Assembly: GCA_037367405.1 (NCBI GenBank)
Contig: JAZKJV010010540.1
Location: forward strand, 186,001 to 250,000
Direction of reading: 5' to 3'
Origin: Ottelia alismoides
Lineage: Eukaryota > Streptophyta > Magnoliopsida > Alismatales > Hydrocharitaceae
Length of the DNA stretch: 64,000 bases
Every line of letters begins with the position of its first letter. Positions within the stretch are counted from its first letter, which is position 1. Positions 23,601-34,875 of this stretch are shown one piece after another. The notes beneath the pieces are model-generated. The model had not been told where the DNA came from and made no database searches. It was given only the letters and a program-made list of their open reading frames with translations. The translations under genes were made by a program, and so were the position numbers.

Positions 23601-24570
23601 AGAATTAAGTTAATCGGGTTTGCGGTTATTTAATTAAAAATCCGGGAAGTTTATACACATAGTACATATAGACAACGGGTCCAAAAAGCCGAAACTCACC
23701 GGTTTTATCCGAATATTTTTCTGATTTTTTAAATAAATAGTATTATATACAAAACGGATTTTAAAAGTGAGTTTGGTCAATTTGGAGTTTTCTATAAATA
23801 GATATGAACCTCGGAAGCCGGCTTTTACGGCTTTTCCGGTTCATTGCGGTTATCTTATTTTTAAGCCGAAATATTTTTCTAAAAATAATATATATTTTTG
23901 TGAACAATTTTTATAAAAGGAGTGTTTTGATTTGAAGTTGTTTTGGTGATAAATAAAATAGGTGGAGTATTTACATCATGAAAAATGGGTAAATTACATT
24001 TTTTGGTCTTTATTTTCTGAATATTTTTATAAGTTATGATCCTTATCTCCCCCTACTTATTTCTTTTGTCGACCCGGTCAATATTGACCTGGTCTCGGGG
24101 TTAGGATCAGTCTGTATATTACATATCCAGCCTTCTTTTTATTTTTATTTTCCTTTTTCTCTTTATTCTTTTATTTTGGTGAAAATAAGTGTTAAATATA
24201 TAATATTAATATTTGTGGTTAGAATGTTAATTAAATGGAATTAGTAGATATTTACATGTATTTTACCAAGGATTTTAGCCAAAATGAAAGAATAAAGGCG
24301 ATGAATCATGGATTCATCACCTAGACAATATTGATTTGGTCTCGGGATTTAGGGTTAGTTGTTATTTACAACACTTCCTTTATTTTTCTTTTCTTTTATT
24401 TATTCATTTATTTTAGGTTTAAATACATGTATTAATATATTATTTACATGCAATAATCAGTGTGTTAATTTGCACAAGTTAGATGTATTTACATGTATTT
24501 AACTAGGGATTTAAAGATAAAATAAAAGGATAAAGGTGAATAGATGGGTATTCATAAGTAACAATGAGGG
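20620..24570 (+). repeat. Large A+T-rich ORF-less repeat, copy 2
   Basis: Start zone gtgtcgaactcagggaggc (near 20645), A+T-rich block to 21300, G+C-rich middle 21300-23080 with a TATA-like ggtttatatagcagcgg at 22868, then A+T-rich DNA containing ccccgaaaaccgcgtttttc (23366) and aagtgagtttggtcaatttgg (23765), and end zone ccttatctccccctactt (24042) with tgtcgacccggtcaatattg. The middle has short open frames but no recognised domain. Confidence 0.55.
24084..24570 (+). repeat. Two tandem copies, 247-bp period
   Basis: ttgacctggtctcggggttagg at 24084 recurs as ttgatttggtctcgggattt at 24331. Both copies continue through a CTTTATT..TTTTATTT tract, atttacatg, and a ggataaaggtgaat/gaataaaggcgatgaat block. 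Confidence 0.65.
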
Positions 24571-25607
24571 TAGAAAAGCTTCCATTGTCCTCTGACTTCC
24601 TTAGATAGACCATATTCAACAGATCCAAGAACAACTTGCAGATTTTTGAATCTAACACCAAAAAATCATGTAGAAAGAGGTTATGGAAAGAATATGGAAA
24701 TAATATTCACAATATTTTTCATAGTAATGCCACAGATAATTCTTAATGTGTAATCACAATTATATATAAATAAACAACAATAGTGATAATTACAGATGAT
24801 ATTAACATATATGCATATGCAATTATATCTTAATTATCATGTGTAAATAGCAATATCAAAGAATAATACCACAAGAGTTATACCATAGAAAAAGTGTTCT
24901 GAATGACTTCAGAAGAACTGGAAGGCTAATCAGATGTTATTTGTGGAAAGATTTCTTGAAGAAACTATCTTCATAACTATTCTCTTAGAAATATCGAATA
25001 ACTCAAAGAACTAGATAGAGAATAAGAGAATATCACATAGAAAATATTTTTCTCCAATTGTACATAGTGAGACTGAGTTGTATGCCTTTCATCATTGGAT
25101 ATGTGTCCCCTTAAATAGGGATGAAAGAGAATATGGATGTTGAAAATAAAATAAGAAATAAATCAACAAGATTGATATCAATAGTCAATCATGCAAACTG
25201 GGATGATCAATAATCTCAAGTTAATAGATTATTCTGATAAAGTGGCCAATAATCTGATGGTCGTTTGAGGTACTGTATTCAAAATAGGACTGATCATGTA
25301 AATTGGGCGGTCAATTAGTAAAACGTGTTGATCGATCAGTCAAAAGAATATGGCTGATCATATTTGGTTGATCAGTGAAAAAAGTAGCCGATCAATTCTA
25401 ATTTCTTTGACCTATTCTGATTTGGAAAGTTTTGATCGTATAACTTGAGGTTAAAACTTTGTCAAATAAAATATAAATTACAACATTACAACTTTGATTC
25501 AATAAATGAACTCTGAATTTTTGCAATATGACAATTTATTGTTCATACTTCGTAGTTGTTATCTTGGCTAAATTGTCTTGCACTCATACAAACAAGTATA
25601 CAAGCGT
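24571..25607. other. A+T-rich, no gene; TGATCA-rich zone
   Basis: The words tgatca and tgatcag recur at 25200-25400. A tagggatgaaagagaatatgg stretch near 25118 could be LTR debris. No coding frame was recognised. Confidence 0.35.
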
Positions 25608-25617
25608 GCGCCTGCAA

Positions 25618-25699
25618 TACACACACACACGCACACGCACACGCACACGCACACGCACACGCACACGCCCACCCACGCACGCACGCACCCACGCACCCA

Positions 25700-25731
<32 letters not shown>

Positions 25732-25743
25732 CACACATATATA
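25618..25743. repeat. Compound CA-type microsatellite
   Basis: (CA)n, then (CACACG)n, (CACG/CACC)n and again (CA)n ending in (TA)n, abutting the MITE at 25744. All open frames here are simple-repeat artefacts. Confidence 0.95.
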
Positions 25744-26083
25744 GGGAAAATGGGGCATGGCTGCCCCACCCCATTTTTCGCAATTTTTTTTTATTTTTTT
25801 GGAAAAATTTCACCATGTATATTCATCCCTATATCCCTCACATATGTCGTTCGAATTTCATCAGAAACATAGACTCCTATGGCCTCCATCCAGACGCCAT
25901 TTTTTTAACGGTCACATGATTTTTTAAATCGGCCCTGTATGGATGGTGGCCGTAGGAGTCTCTGTTTCTGACGAAATTCGAATGATATATAGGAGGGATA
26001 TAGGGATGAATATACATGACGATATTTTTCAAAAAAATAAAAAAAATTGTCAAAAAATAGGGCGGGGCAGCCCCATCAACCCC
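25744..26083. mobile_element. Palindromic MITE, subfamily A, full copy
   Basis: Cleanest copy: arms of about 145 bp pair from GGGG..GGGGC.GCCCC through TTTTTTTATTTTTTTGAAAAA and CATGTATATTCATCCCTATA to a short A/T centre (about 25908-25928). The left flank is (CA)n(TA)n and the right flank (TA)n(TG)n. Confidence 0.9.
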
Positions 26084-26138
<55 letters not shown>

Positions 26139-26150
26139 TGTGTGTGTGAT
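26084..26150. repeat. (TA)n(TG)n microsatellite
   Basis: Right flank of the MITE at 25744; reverse-complement image of the left flank. Confidence 0.95.
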
Positions 26151-27868
26151 CTTTATAATAAACTTGAAGACAAACAAAGAACTAACAAATAGAGTAGAAG
26201 AAGGTCGTGATTCGGACCAAGATTGAGAGGATGGTATTGCGGTTTGTTCGAGAGACTTGTTAGCATGCTCAAGAAAGATGAATATAGATTCAAGAGGACT
26301 TCTGGTCTTGGTATGTTTAGATCATGTGTGCTCATCCGAGAATCATACTATAGACATGTGATGATGGCACAATTAAGATGGTTGATGGTTCACTTTTTCA
26401 ATTTTGTTAGTTATATGCTTATTATATTCTGAGAAGCATGCCCATCAAATAAATTTTATGCTTTATTAGATTTGCTTATGGAAACAAGTGTCGAACTAAG
26501 GGAGACAACCTTTCTGCTAGGTGTAGTGGATAGACTATGCAATGAATAATGATCATCTAGGTCCTTTTATAGTTTTAGGGCATTTTTCTAATTTTATTTT
26601 TATAATGTTTTTGGATTTTGGTTATACATATGTATCAGATATATGTATAGATTTTATAATTTTTCATGCATTTTATATTTTGAATTTTTTTAATTTTATG
26701 AATTTAATATAGGTATGATACTACAAAGTAAAGTTGGAAAATATTTTTGGGTTTTAAGTATTTTTTTTGTTTTTATGGTGTTTATGGTATTTTCTTTTTT
26801 TAATAACTACTTTTGCAAAAATAATTTGAATAAAAAGAAGTTAAAAGATTTTAATGCCTTCAAAATAACAAAAGATGAAATATTTATGTAGTTATTATAT
26901 ATGTAATATACTAAAATATATAAATGTAGATACTTTTTTATGTCTTTCTGAATTTTGTATATTTTATATATTTTTTACATGTTTTAAATGATTTTTAATA
27001 TTTTACGGTGTTTGTTTTATATTTTTTATTGTGATGAATTTGATATGTATAAATATAATAAGATCTATAATATACAAGTTTTTTGGAATTTTTTTTATGG
27101 AGTACAAGATTTTTAGTGACATTTTAAGCTTGTACAAAATTTTAGGGGGGTTTGGTTATGAAATATAGTAAATAATAATAATTTTGAAAACAAAATTATG
27201 GGAGGTAGAATGACATGGGCTTATATTTTTAATTTTTATGATGATATGTATTTGATATAAAACATTTAGTGAACGAAACGATTTATTGATTAAGCCACAA
27301 AATGCAACTTCCAAAAGTCTTCGGGTGTTGTCTAGGCATCCTAGTACCTAAACATAAAGTTCCATAAATATTGTAAAATTCCTAAAAAATAGTGGATGTC
27401 CTCAAATCAAAAAGTACAAATGAAATTTGTTTAAAATTTTGAGATATCCAACTTTGTAGAAGGGCATTTTTATGAATTTAGATTGTTTTGAAAGATATGA
27501 AATAAAGATCATATTTCTAGGTATATTATACATGATTATTGGTTTTTTTAAAATTTTACTTTTGTTCTCTTATTCATACCACATGTCATATATGTTTTAT
27601 TGCGATTTTACAATATATTAGACGCATGGAAAAGCTTCTGGAGGATTTTATTTTTCTCATATACAAAGTAAAAAAATGCAAAATGTCTATATATAAGTAT
27701 ATTTATACTAAGTACAACATAAATATTTTTGTATCTTTTTTATTTTAAAATTTTCAACTTTTTAAACTTTTAGATGGAAATATGAGATCGAGAAACATTT
27801 GTAGAATTGAACCAAGTTAAAAGAATATAAGATATGTTCTATGCAAATAATCAAATGTGAAAATAGGG

Positions 27869-27895
27869 ATCTCTCTCTCTCTCTCTCTCTCTCTT
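27869..27895. repeat. (CT)n microsatellite
   Basis: Pure CT run just left of the MITE at 27909. Confidence 0.9.
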
Positions 27896-27908
27896 CCTAC
27901 ACACATTA

Positions 27909-28288
27909 GGGAAGCTACACCTGAGGGTGTAGCCAACTAGTTGCACCTGACTATTTTTTTCCATTGTTTTTTTGTATTTTTGAAATGAAACCTTGGGAGA
28001 TTTAAATATCACAATATATCACCATGGTCTCATGCTGAATTCAATTAAATTCTACACTTCTATCATCTTCATTAAAATTATCACATTTTAATGGTCTCAA
28101 TATTGTTGAAATTGTCCCTATCTAGATAGGTGTGTTAGGAATGTTTGTTTTGCATGAAATTTGAAACATATTCCACTCAATAAATTAACTAAATCCCCAT
28201 AGATTTCCTTTAAAAAATAAAAAACCAATAAGAAAAATGATCGGGTATAGCTAATTGGATGCACCCCCTGTGTAGCTTCCTTTTTCCC
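27909..28288. mobile_element. Palindromic MITE, subfamily B
   Basis: Ends GGGaAGCTACACCTGAGGG and ccctgtgTAGCTTCC..CCC. The internal tttgaaatgaaaccttgggag and aatggtctcaatattgttgaaattg are shared with the NOL6 intron copy. TA lies on both sides. Confidence 0.75.
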
Positions 28289-28299
28289 TATACATGTAT

Positions 28300-28678
28300 G
28301 ATACGGATCCCACTTCATGAAATAGGTAACCTTATCTACTTCATGTCCATCTTTTTGTAATTTTTTATTTTTTTGGAAAATACCACTATGGATTTTCATA
28401 ACTATATCCATCTAATATGTCATTTCCGTCGAAATAGAGACTCCTATGTCCTTCATCCAGAATAAGTAATCTTAAAGGTCTTAGATTTGTTGTAATCATC
28501 CTGTTCTAGGTGGAGGGTATAAGAGTCTCTGTTTTTGACAAAATTTGAATGACATATTAGAGTGATATAGTTATGAAAATCCATGGTGGTATTTTTCAAA
28601 AAATTAAAAAATTACAAAAAATGTACATGAAGTAGGTAAGATTGCCACCTACTTCATGAAGTAGGCTTCCTTTCCTTA
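28300..28678. mobile_element. Palindromic MITE, subfamily C ends
   Basis: The core is of subfamily A type (gagactcctatg.cc.tcatcc and gagtctctgtttttgac). The outer ends are different: CTACTTCATGAAGTAGG-type words in both arms (28317-28353 and 28631-28668). Borders are approximate; TA-rich DNA follows. Confidence 0.7.
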
Positions 28679-29124
28679 TATATAGATATATGTATGTATT
28701 TATAGGGAGACCTTCCAATGAGGTGTACCTTTCTTGAAATTTAGAAAGCTACTTTTAAATTTGTAAACTGTGTAATAACTTTGTAAATTTAAACTGTACA
28801 TTGTAAAATAATGATGATCATACAATTTTGTAAAATATATCATACATATTGTAACAAATATTTTTTTTTATCAAATATACGTATATTTTCATAAATCTTC
28901 CAAGATATACATATTATGTTGACATTTAGTATTACATTTATGTAGTTAGAAATTGTAAAATAAATTGAAAAATTGCCTAAATTGATGTGGCTTTCCATGC
29001 ATCCAGGAAATGTCCACCTTATTGGAAGTCCTCCCCACGACAAGAATAATTACTATTTACGGCGGTTCAAAACCGTCGCAATTAATGTAAAGTCCCCCCC
29101 CATACAGACACACATACACACACT
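28679..29124. other. A+T-rich spacer, no gene
   Basis: Nothing recognised except a short CA-rich tract (29107-29125) abutting the long inverted repeat. Confidence 0.4.
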
Positions 29125-30372
29125 TATCCAATGAGCCCTGTGCCCATTAGCGTCTTGGTGAGCATCCATTCTAGGCTATACGTGTGTATTAGCAATAATT
29201 ATATTTCTAATTATAGGCTAACATACATTTAACAATTATTAGATTTCCAATTATGCGATTTCCTTAAAAAAGATGACGATTTTGGAAAGAAAATCTTGAA
29301 ATCAATGACTTCGTGTGATGATTAATATACAAACACTAGGATAGTAATATATACATACATATATATATATATTTCGGTCAAGTAAATGGTTATATTAGTA
29401 ATAACAAAACAATGATCACTAATTTACATCCAAATTATTACCTTGTATAGAGTTTAGTAGTATACACACAAAATGGTCAAGTAAATATGTGTTGTGAGAT
29501 CAATAATATTATAACAAATGGTTACTAATACCATTGTGTATTTAATGAGCATTGCATCAATCCTGTAATATTTTTTCCTTCTTCATCAACTAAGCAGTTC
29601 ATTTATTTTTACTAATTTATTTTTTCCTCATGTTCATGTATTTGATAACTTCTTTTTCAAAGTACCATTTCCATATTAATCGTGTAGAAGGAGAATATGT
29701 TACTGATTATTAGTTGATTTCTTACTTGAGCAGTGTTCACACCTTACTGACTATTACTTTGTTATTATTGATCTCATAATATTCATTACTTGAGAATTGT
29801 ATATATATTACTGAACATGCGATATAAGACGGATATATTCATTACTAAACACACAACAACGATTTACTTAAGAACTGTATGAATATTACATGAGTATTGT
29901 CTCTAAATTACTGAATTTTGTTGAAAGTAATAATACATATGCAAATTACTGATCATTTGTTATCCTTTTACTAACTTCACAACAAGCGTTTACTTGACCA
30001 TTGTATATATATTACTGAATTCTATACCATATAACAAAATGAATGTAAATTACTAACCATTGTTTGTATTACTGATCTCACAACAACCATTTACTTGAAT
30101 ATTGTATATATTGCCGACATGAATATTTGGATCTCAATTTTCTGCAAGAAATCATTGATTCGAACATTTTCTTTCCAAAACATTCTTCCTTTTTGAAGGA
30201 CACGATATAATTGGAATGCTACTTATTGTTAAATCACATTGCATTTTATATCCTTCCTAAAATGACATCCTTCCAAATAGGTAACCACTCAATTGGTAAT
30301 ACACGTGTGTGGCCTACAAATGCTACTTACCAAAACGCTAATGTGCGTAGGGCTAATTGGATAAAATCATAT
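29125..30372. mobile_element. Long inverted-repeat (foldback) element, 1.25 kb
   Basis: Left end ttatccaatgagccc.gtgcccattagcg; right end, reverse-complemented, TTATCCAATTAGCCCTACGCACATTAGCG. Arms pair over roughly 430-500 bp (29130-29560 with 29860-30370), including TTTTGGAAAGAAAAT.TT..AATCAATGA and GGTCAAGTAAA.G.TTGTTGTGA. The inner part carries imperfect repeats of a TTACT.A..TCACAACAA.C..TTACTTGA word near 29842, 29968 and 30069. No open frame. (CA)n flanks the left, (TA)n the right. Superfamily not assigned. Confidence 0.7.
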
Positions 30373-31190
30373 ATATATATATACATATAATGCAATATGG
30401 TTACAAAACCTAATTGTCACTAACAAGCTCTTCTCAGATTCAAAGTATTCTTAGAATTTAAGATATTTCAATGGATTCTAACGTTGAGTACAATTGAATT
30501 GGACTTTGTATGAATTACATGTGAAGCTATGATTGTAGGCATATTAATAATAGGGTTTGGTTTTTATTGGTAGCTATGACGGGTAGTAGTTTTGGTTTGT
30601 TTTTATATTTTCCCATAAGTATTTTGGAAATATTGCAAACAATTAAGTCAATTGGAATCATTAAAAAAACATAGAAGATTTTGAAGTTTTGATTTGTTTG
30701 TGAGACAACTATGGCGGGGGGAGGGGTGTTTCCAAAATACTAAAACTAAGTCTTTTGTCCTGAGGATTTTTTCGTGATTGTTAAAATTTAGTATTTATTA
30801 TAAGATAAAGTTTAAAGCTGAGTTTGGATATTTGGAGTTATTTTAAAATGGATACATGCCCCGAAAGTTGTCTGCTTGTAAAATTAGGGTTTTTATCTCC
30901 CTCTCGGTTACTGAAGATACCATTTTTTTGGTTTATGGTTCCAAATTTATGGTTATTTTTATGTACAAAGTGGAAAAACAAGTAAAAAAGGAGTTAATTA
31001 TATATAGGTATGGATGTCGGTATGGACATATGTGTTATATACATGTAGAATGAATTGTGTTCAATACATTTGGTGCTATATTTGAGGCTTTCCTTATTAA
31101 TTTTTTTCTACTCTTATTATGTCCACCAAACTCTTCAGCCTTGGTCTCTAGGTTAAGGTTATAAATATGTTTAGTCCAGTTTATATTTCT

Positions 31191-32267
31191 GCGGTCAATT
31201 TATACATGTATGCATGCATACAACCTTCATTTTACATCTTCTTATGGTTTTTTTTGCATGTTTTCATATATTTTAAAATGAATGATTATTTCGTATTTCT
31301 TGGAGAGTCATAAGTGAGTATTTTAGGACGAGATATTAGTAGAGAATATAGAAAATAGTTATGGGAGTTGATGTGAAAATATTCTCAATCAAAATGCACT
31401 GCAAAAAAACTCTTTTGGTAACTAAGTTATGGCGAAGAATTTTTTTAACAACCAAATATTTCTTTGCCAATGAAAATTTTGCCGCCCAAACTCTCTTACT
31501 AAAATTGTCCTTACACATAATACTAAAATGATATGTTTCCATTGTGGAGAAAAATTACTAAATTTTTTATTCAGGATGCCATAAGGTTCTCTTATATAGA
31601 GAGGAGAAATGTTAGAGGGTAAATAACCTAAAGGAAAAAATAATAGAAAGAAATAAGAAATACATAAATGCTAACTACTCTCAATAATTATCACTTACAA
31701 CCGAGCTTTTGGAACAAGTATTTTCGATGCTAATGTCTGAATATGTTGCCACAAGACAAATTTCTATTGCTAGAACTTATTGCCACAATGTATTTTTGTT
31801 GTAATGAAGGTATAAAATTTCTACAATTTATATTTGAAGGTACATTCATAAGATACATCAATTTAAGATAAAAATAAAATAAATAATCGTATCTAGAAAA
31901 ATCATAGGACAAATACAATTAGTAGCGGTAAAGTCCCGTCATATGTTGAGAGTTACGTACCACGTTAAGTTTTCAGAATTTATATATAATTTCATATTTA
32001 AATTCATGATTGTTTTTCTTCTCAACTAAATATACACGCACGCATATACATATATAGATTTAATTGTTACAATATTCTTTTCTGTTTTAAAATACATAAA
32101 TGGAGATGGTATATATATTGACTAATATGAATAATATGTTACAATATCCTCAAAATGCATTAGTATGTCACACAGATACATATCGAATATGGATGGTAAA
32201 AGAAATAATCTAGGTATTTCCTTTAATATATATTTATTAGATGACTTATATATAATATAAGAGTTAA
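31191..32267. other. A+T-rich, LTR debris near 31580
   Basis: 31575-31690 (aaggttctcttatatagagaggag...) resembles the copia LTR at 53790 in layout (ctcttatataggaga, then an A-rich right part). Otherwise no gene or repeat was recognised. Confidence 0.35.
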
Positions 32268-32617
32268 ATGAATATGGTCCCTCAGAGCATATAAGGGCAC
32301 ACTCCCGCTTCTTTTCCACAAAATTTTTGAATTTTTTGAAATGAAACCCTAATTGAGATTTATTTATAATAATAAGTGCAATATGTGTTCCAAATTCGTT
32401 TAAAACATATGTTTCTAACATGTCCATATGGATGAGGTCAATTTCAACAATTCCAAGACTGTTAAAATTTGACTATCTTGGTGGAGGGGATAAAAGTCTC
32501 AAATTAAGTTGATTTTTGAATGACACCATTGAGATATATAATGATCTAAATTTCTCTATGTTTCATTTTGAAAAATATGAAAAAAAAGGAAGGAAGCAGG
32601 TTCCTTTTCTCATAATA
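32268..32617. mobile_element. Palindromic MITE, subfamily B, diverged
   Basis: The arms share TTTTTTGAAATGAAAC near 32331 and its complement near 32560. The centre is gtcaatttcaacaattccaagactgtt, an inverted version of the subfamily B core. Borders are approximate. Confidence 0.6.
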
Positions 32618-32696
32618 TAAATATAATGACTATTTATTTCCTGATTATAACATCGAGTAAATAAATCTACAACATGTATTTATATGTAAAAAATAT

Positions 32697-33083
32697 GGGA
32701 AAAGGGAGTATGCTCCCTAGTTGTAGCCAACTTACATGCTCCCACCCCTTTTCTCATGTATTTTTTTATTTTTCTGAAATGAAATCTATTGGAATTTAGA
32801 TCACAATATGTCACCACGGTGTCATTCAAAATTCAACTTAATTCGAGACTTCTATCCCCTCCATTAAGACTGTCAAATTTTAACGGTCTCAGAATTGCTG
32901 AAATTGACCCCCTTCAGATGGAGGGCATATGAGTCTCAGTTTCTGATGAAATTGGAATGACATGCCAGGGGGATATAATGATGAATATACATATTTTTTA
33001 TTTCAAAAAAAATAAAAGATAGAGGGAAAATAGGGGTGGAAGTAGCCAATTGGCTACTCCCAGGGAGTTGCCTCATTTAACCC
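32697..33083. mobile_element. Palindromic MITE, hybrid of subfamilies A and B
   Basis: The left arm and centre are of type B (ttctgaaatgaaatctattgg; aacggtctcagaattgctgaaattgac). The right arm is of type A (gagtctcagtttctgatgaaattggaatgacatg, tgatgaatatacat). Ends GGGaaaaGGGAG and ..tttaaCCC. It is separated from the next copy by 10 bp of TA. Confidence 0.8.
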
Positions 33084-33093
33084 AATATATATA

Positions 33094-33481
33094 GGGTAAA
33101 ATGGGGCTACCCCCTGGGTGTAGTCAACTTGGCTACTCCCACCCATATTTTTCCCTTATTTTTTTATTTCTTTGGAAAATAAAAATTTGTATATTCATCA
33201 CTATATCCCTCTAACATTCTATTAAAATTTTGTCAGAAACAGAAACTGCTAGGCCCTCCATCCAGATGTCATTTTTTTAACGGTCGCAGGATTTTTTAAA
33301 TCGATCCTGTTTGGATGGAGGCCGTACGAGTCTCTGTTTCTGACGAAATGTTAATAGAATGTTAGAGGGATATAATGATGAATTTACAAATTTTTATTTT
33401 GCAAAAAAATAAAAAAAATGAGGGAAAGATAGGGGTGGGAGTAGCCAAGTTGGCTACTCCCAGGGGGCAGCCCCATTTAAC

Positions 33482-33483
<2 letters not shown>
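33094..33483. mobile_element. Palindromic MITE, subfamily A, full copy
   Basis: Starts GGGTAAAATGGGGCTACCCCC and ends with GCCCCATTTAACCC, nearly a perfect outer inverted repeat. The arms carry gtcagaaacagaaactgctagg and gtctctgtttctgac. TA flanks both sides (33084-33093 and 33484-33521). Confidence 0.9.

Positions 33484-33521
<38 letters not shown>
33484..33521. repeat. TA microsatellite
   Basis: Right flank of the MITE at 33094. Confidence 0.95.
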
Positions 33522-33525
<4 letters not shown>

Positions 33526-34875
33526 TTTCATCCCTACTTGTTTGGATAGTTTTTCCTCCCATAATGAGAAAGCAGCTGTCACCCATAGCCAAAGAGAACT
33601 TGTTATAGTTGTATACGTAGGAAAATATCATATTTTCCTTCATGCAAGTTGACCTTTTTGTGTAGCTGAGATAGAGATTTCCTCGAATGATAAGAACATG
33701 CTATTACCAATCGTGTAGCATGAGGAATACCTTGTTCAAACAAAATTCAAGGATGTACAAGTGATGTGCAGAAGTTTGTTTTACTTGAGCAAGCCCCAAG
33801 GCCAAACTCAATGGGGAACCTCAATGAAAAGCTACGTAATATGTGTAGACTACAAACAAAGAAAGTGGTGAATGTGTGCTAGTACGGTTCCCATAGATAG
33901 AATCCTTTTAGTGTTTTTTTGTCGTTTATGATTTTATGTTTTTTTATATTTTTATATGTTTATTTTTATTAATTATTGAAAATAATTATTATTTTTAACT
34001 AAAGGTTTTTTTGTTACATTTTACAGGTTTTTTATATAATCCAAGGGTGTAAAATAGATTTGTGTTTAAAATTTGAAAATGTGTTTTGTGAAGTATTTTC
34101 AGATTTTTATATTTTTAGGTATTTTATAGAAGTAAAAATACTACAAGTAAATAATTAGAGTAAATAAAAACATGTACAAATTAGGGATGGATCTAAACAT
34201 ACTTATAAATCTGTTTTAAACAATATATAAGATTTTATAGTATACAATGATCTTTTATTTTTAGAGTTCTAAGTTTCCTAAATTTTTATATAAATTTTCT
34301 AAGGTTTTAATTGTTTTAGGCTTTTTGTCAAAATATAAGGAGCATTGAAATTCTTTTTGGAGGTCTTAGACTCCTATGCCAGAGGCATAATCCATGAATT
34401 TTTTTTTATTGTTGGATAAAATTGTATTATAATAAATAAAATAAGGTAGATATTTAGTGTATTTTTATTTTTTTAAATACATCATAGCAATAATTTTGCA
34501 AGCCAAAAATTGAGGAGATACTCGATTTATCATGGATTATATGTCTCAGAGTTATTTGCAAAATAATACGAGTTGTTTAAATTGATTTTACAAGAAAATA
34601 CTAAATGTATGTTTAAAAATATACATGTAAACTATCTGGCCAAACTGAGATAGGTTATTGTTCAAAAAGTATGTATGCGATGAATTTCCATTTCGTTACT
34701 TTAGTCATTCATTTTGACCTTAAATCCCAACCTAAATGCATGTATTTATTATTAATTTGTGAACATAAACACTCAATAATTCATAATTAATATTGTGTAA
34801 AATGTTTTATATAATACTATATTTATTACCAAAAAAATAGAATAAAGAAAAGAAAAGAAAAGAAAAGAATGAAGT
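33522..34875. other. A+T-rich repeat DNA, no gene
   Basis: The left part begins ccgttttcatcccta, the edge word of the GATAT/TACGAAT repeats. From 33900 the DNA is of the same very A+T-rich style as the large ORF-less repeats. An (AAAAG)n run occupies about 34846-34870. Confidence 0.4.

Larger units (their letters stand above)
26440..31190 (+). repeat. Large A+T-rich ORF-less repeat, copy 3, with insertions
   Basis: Start zone gtgtcgaactaagggagaca at about 26489. The inner block aagctgagtttggatatttgg...atgccccgaaagttg (30815-30870) matches copy 2 at 23765-23815. The end zone ccttattaatttttttctactc...ccttggtctctaggttaagg (31090-31160) matches 24042-24105. Two palindromic MITEs and a 1.25-kb long inverted repeat lie between start and end, so it has been lengthened by insertions and its borders are approximate. 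Confidence 0.45.

Noticed and set aside
25528..25919. Open frames on both strands reading His-Thr or Cys-Val repeats
   Set aside because: They are translations of the CA-type microsatellite and the MITE beside it.
31398..31450. CACTA transposon 5' end (CACTGCAAAAAAACTC)
   Set aside because: No paired 3' end with a matching 3-bp target duplication; CACTA-like words are short and common in A+T-rich DNA.
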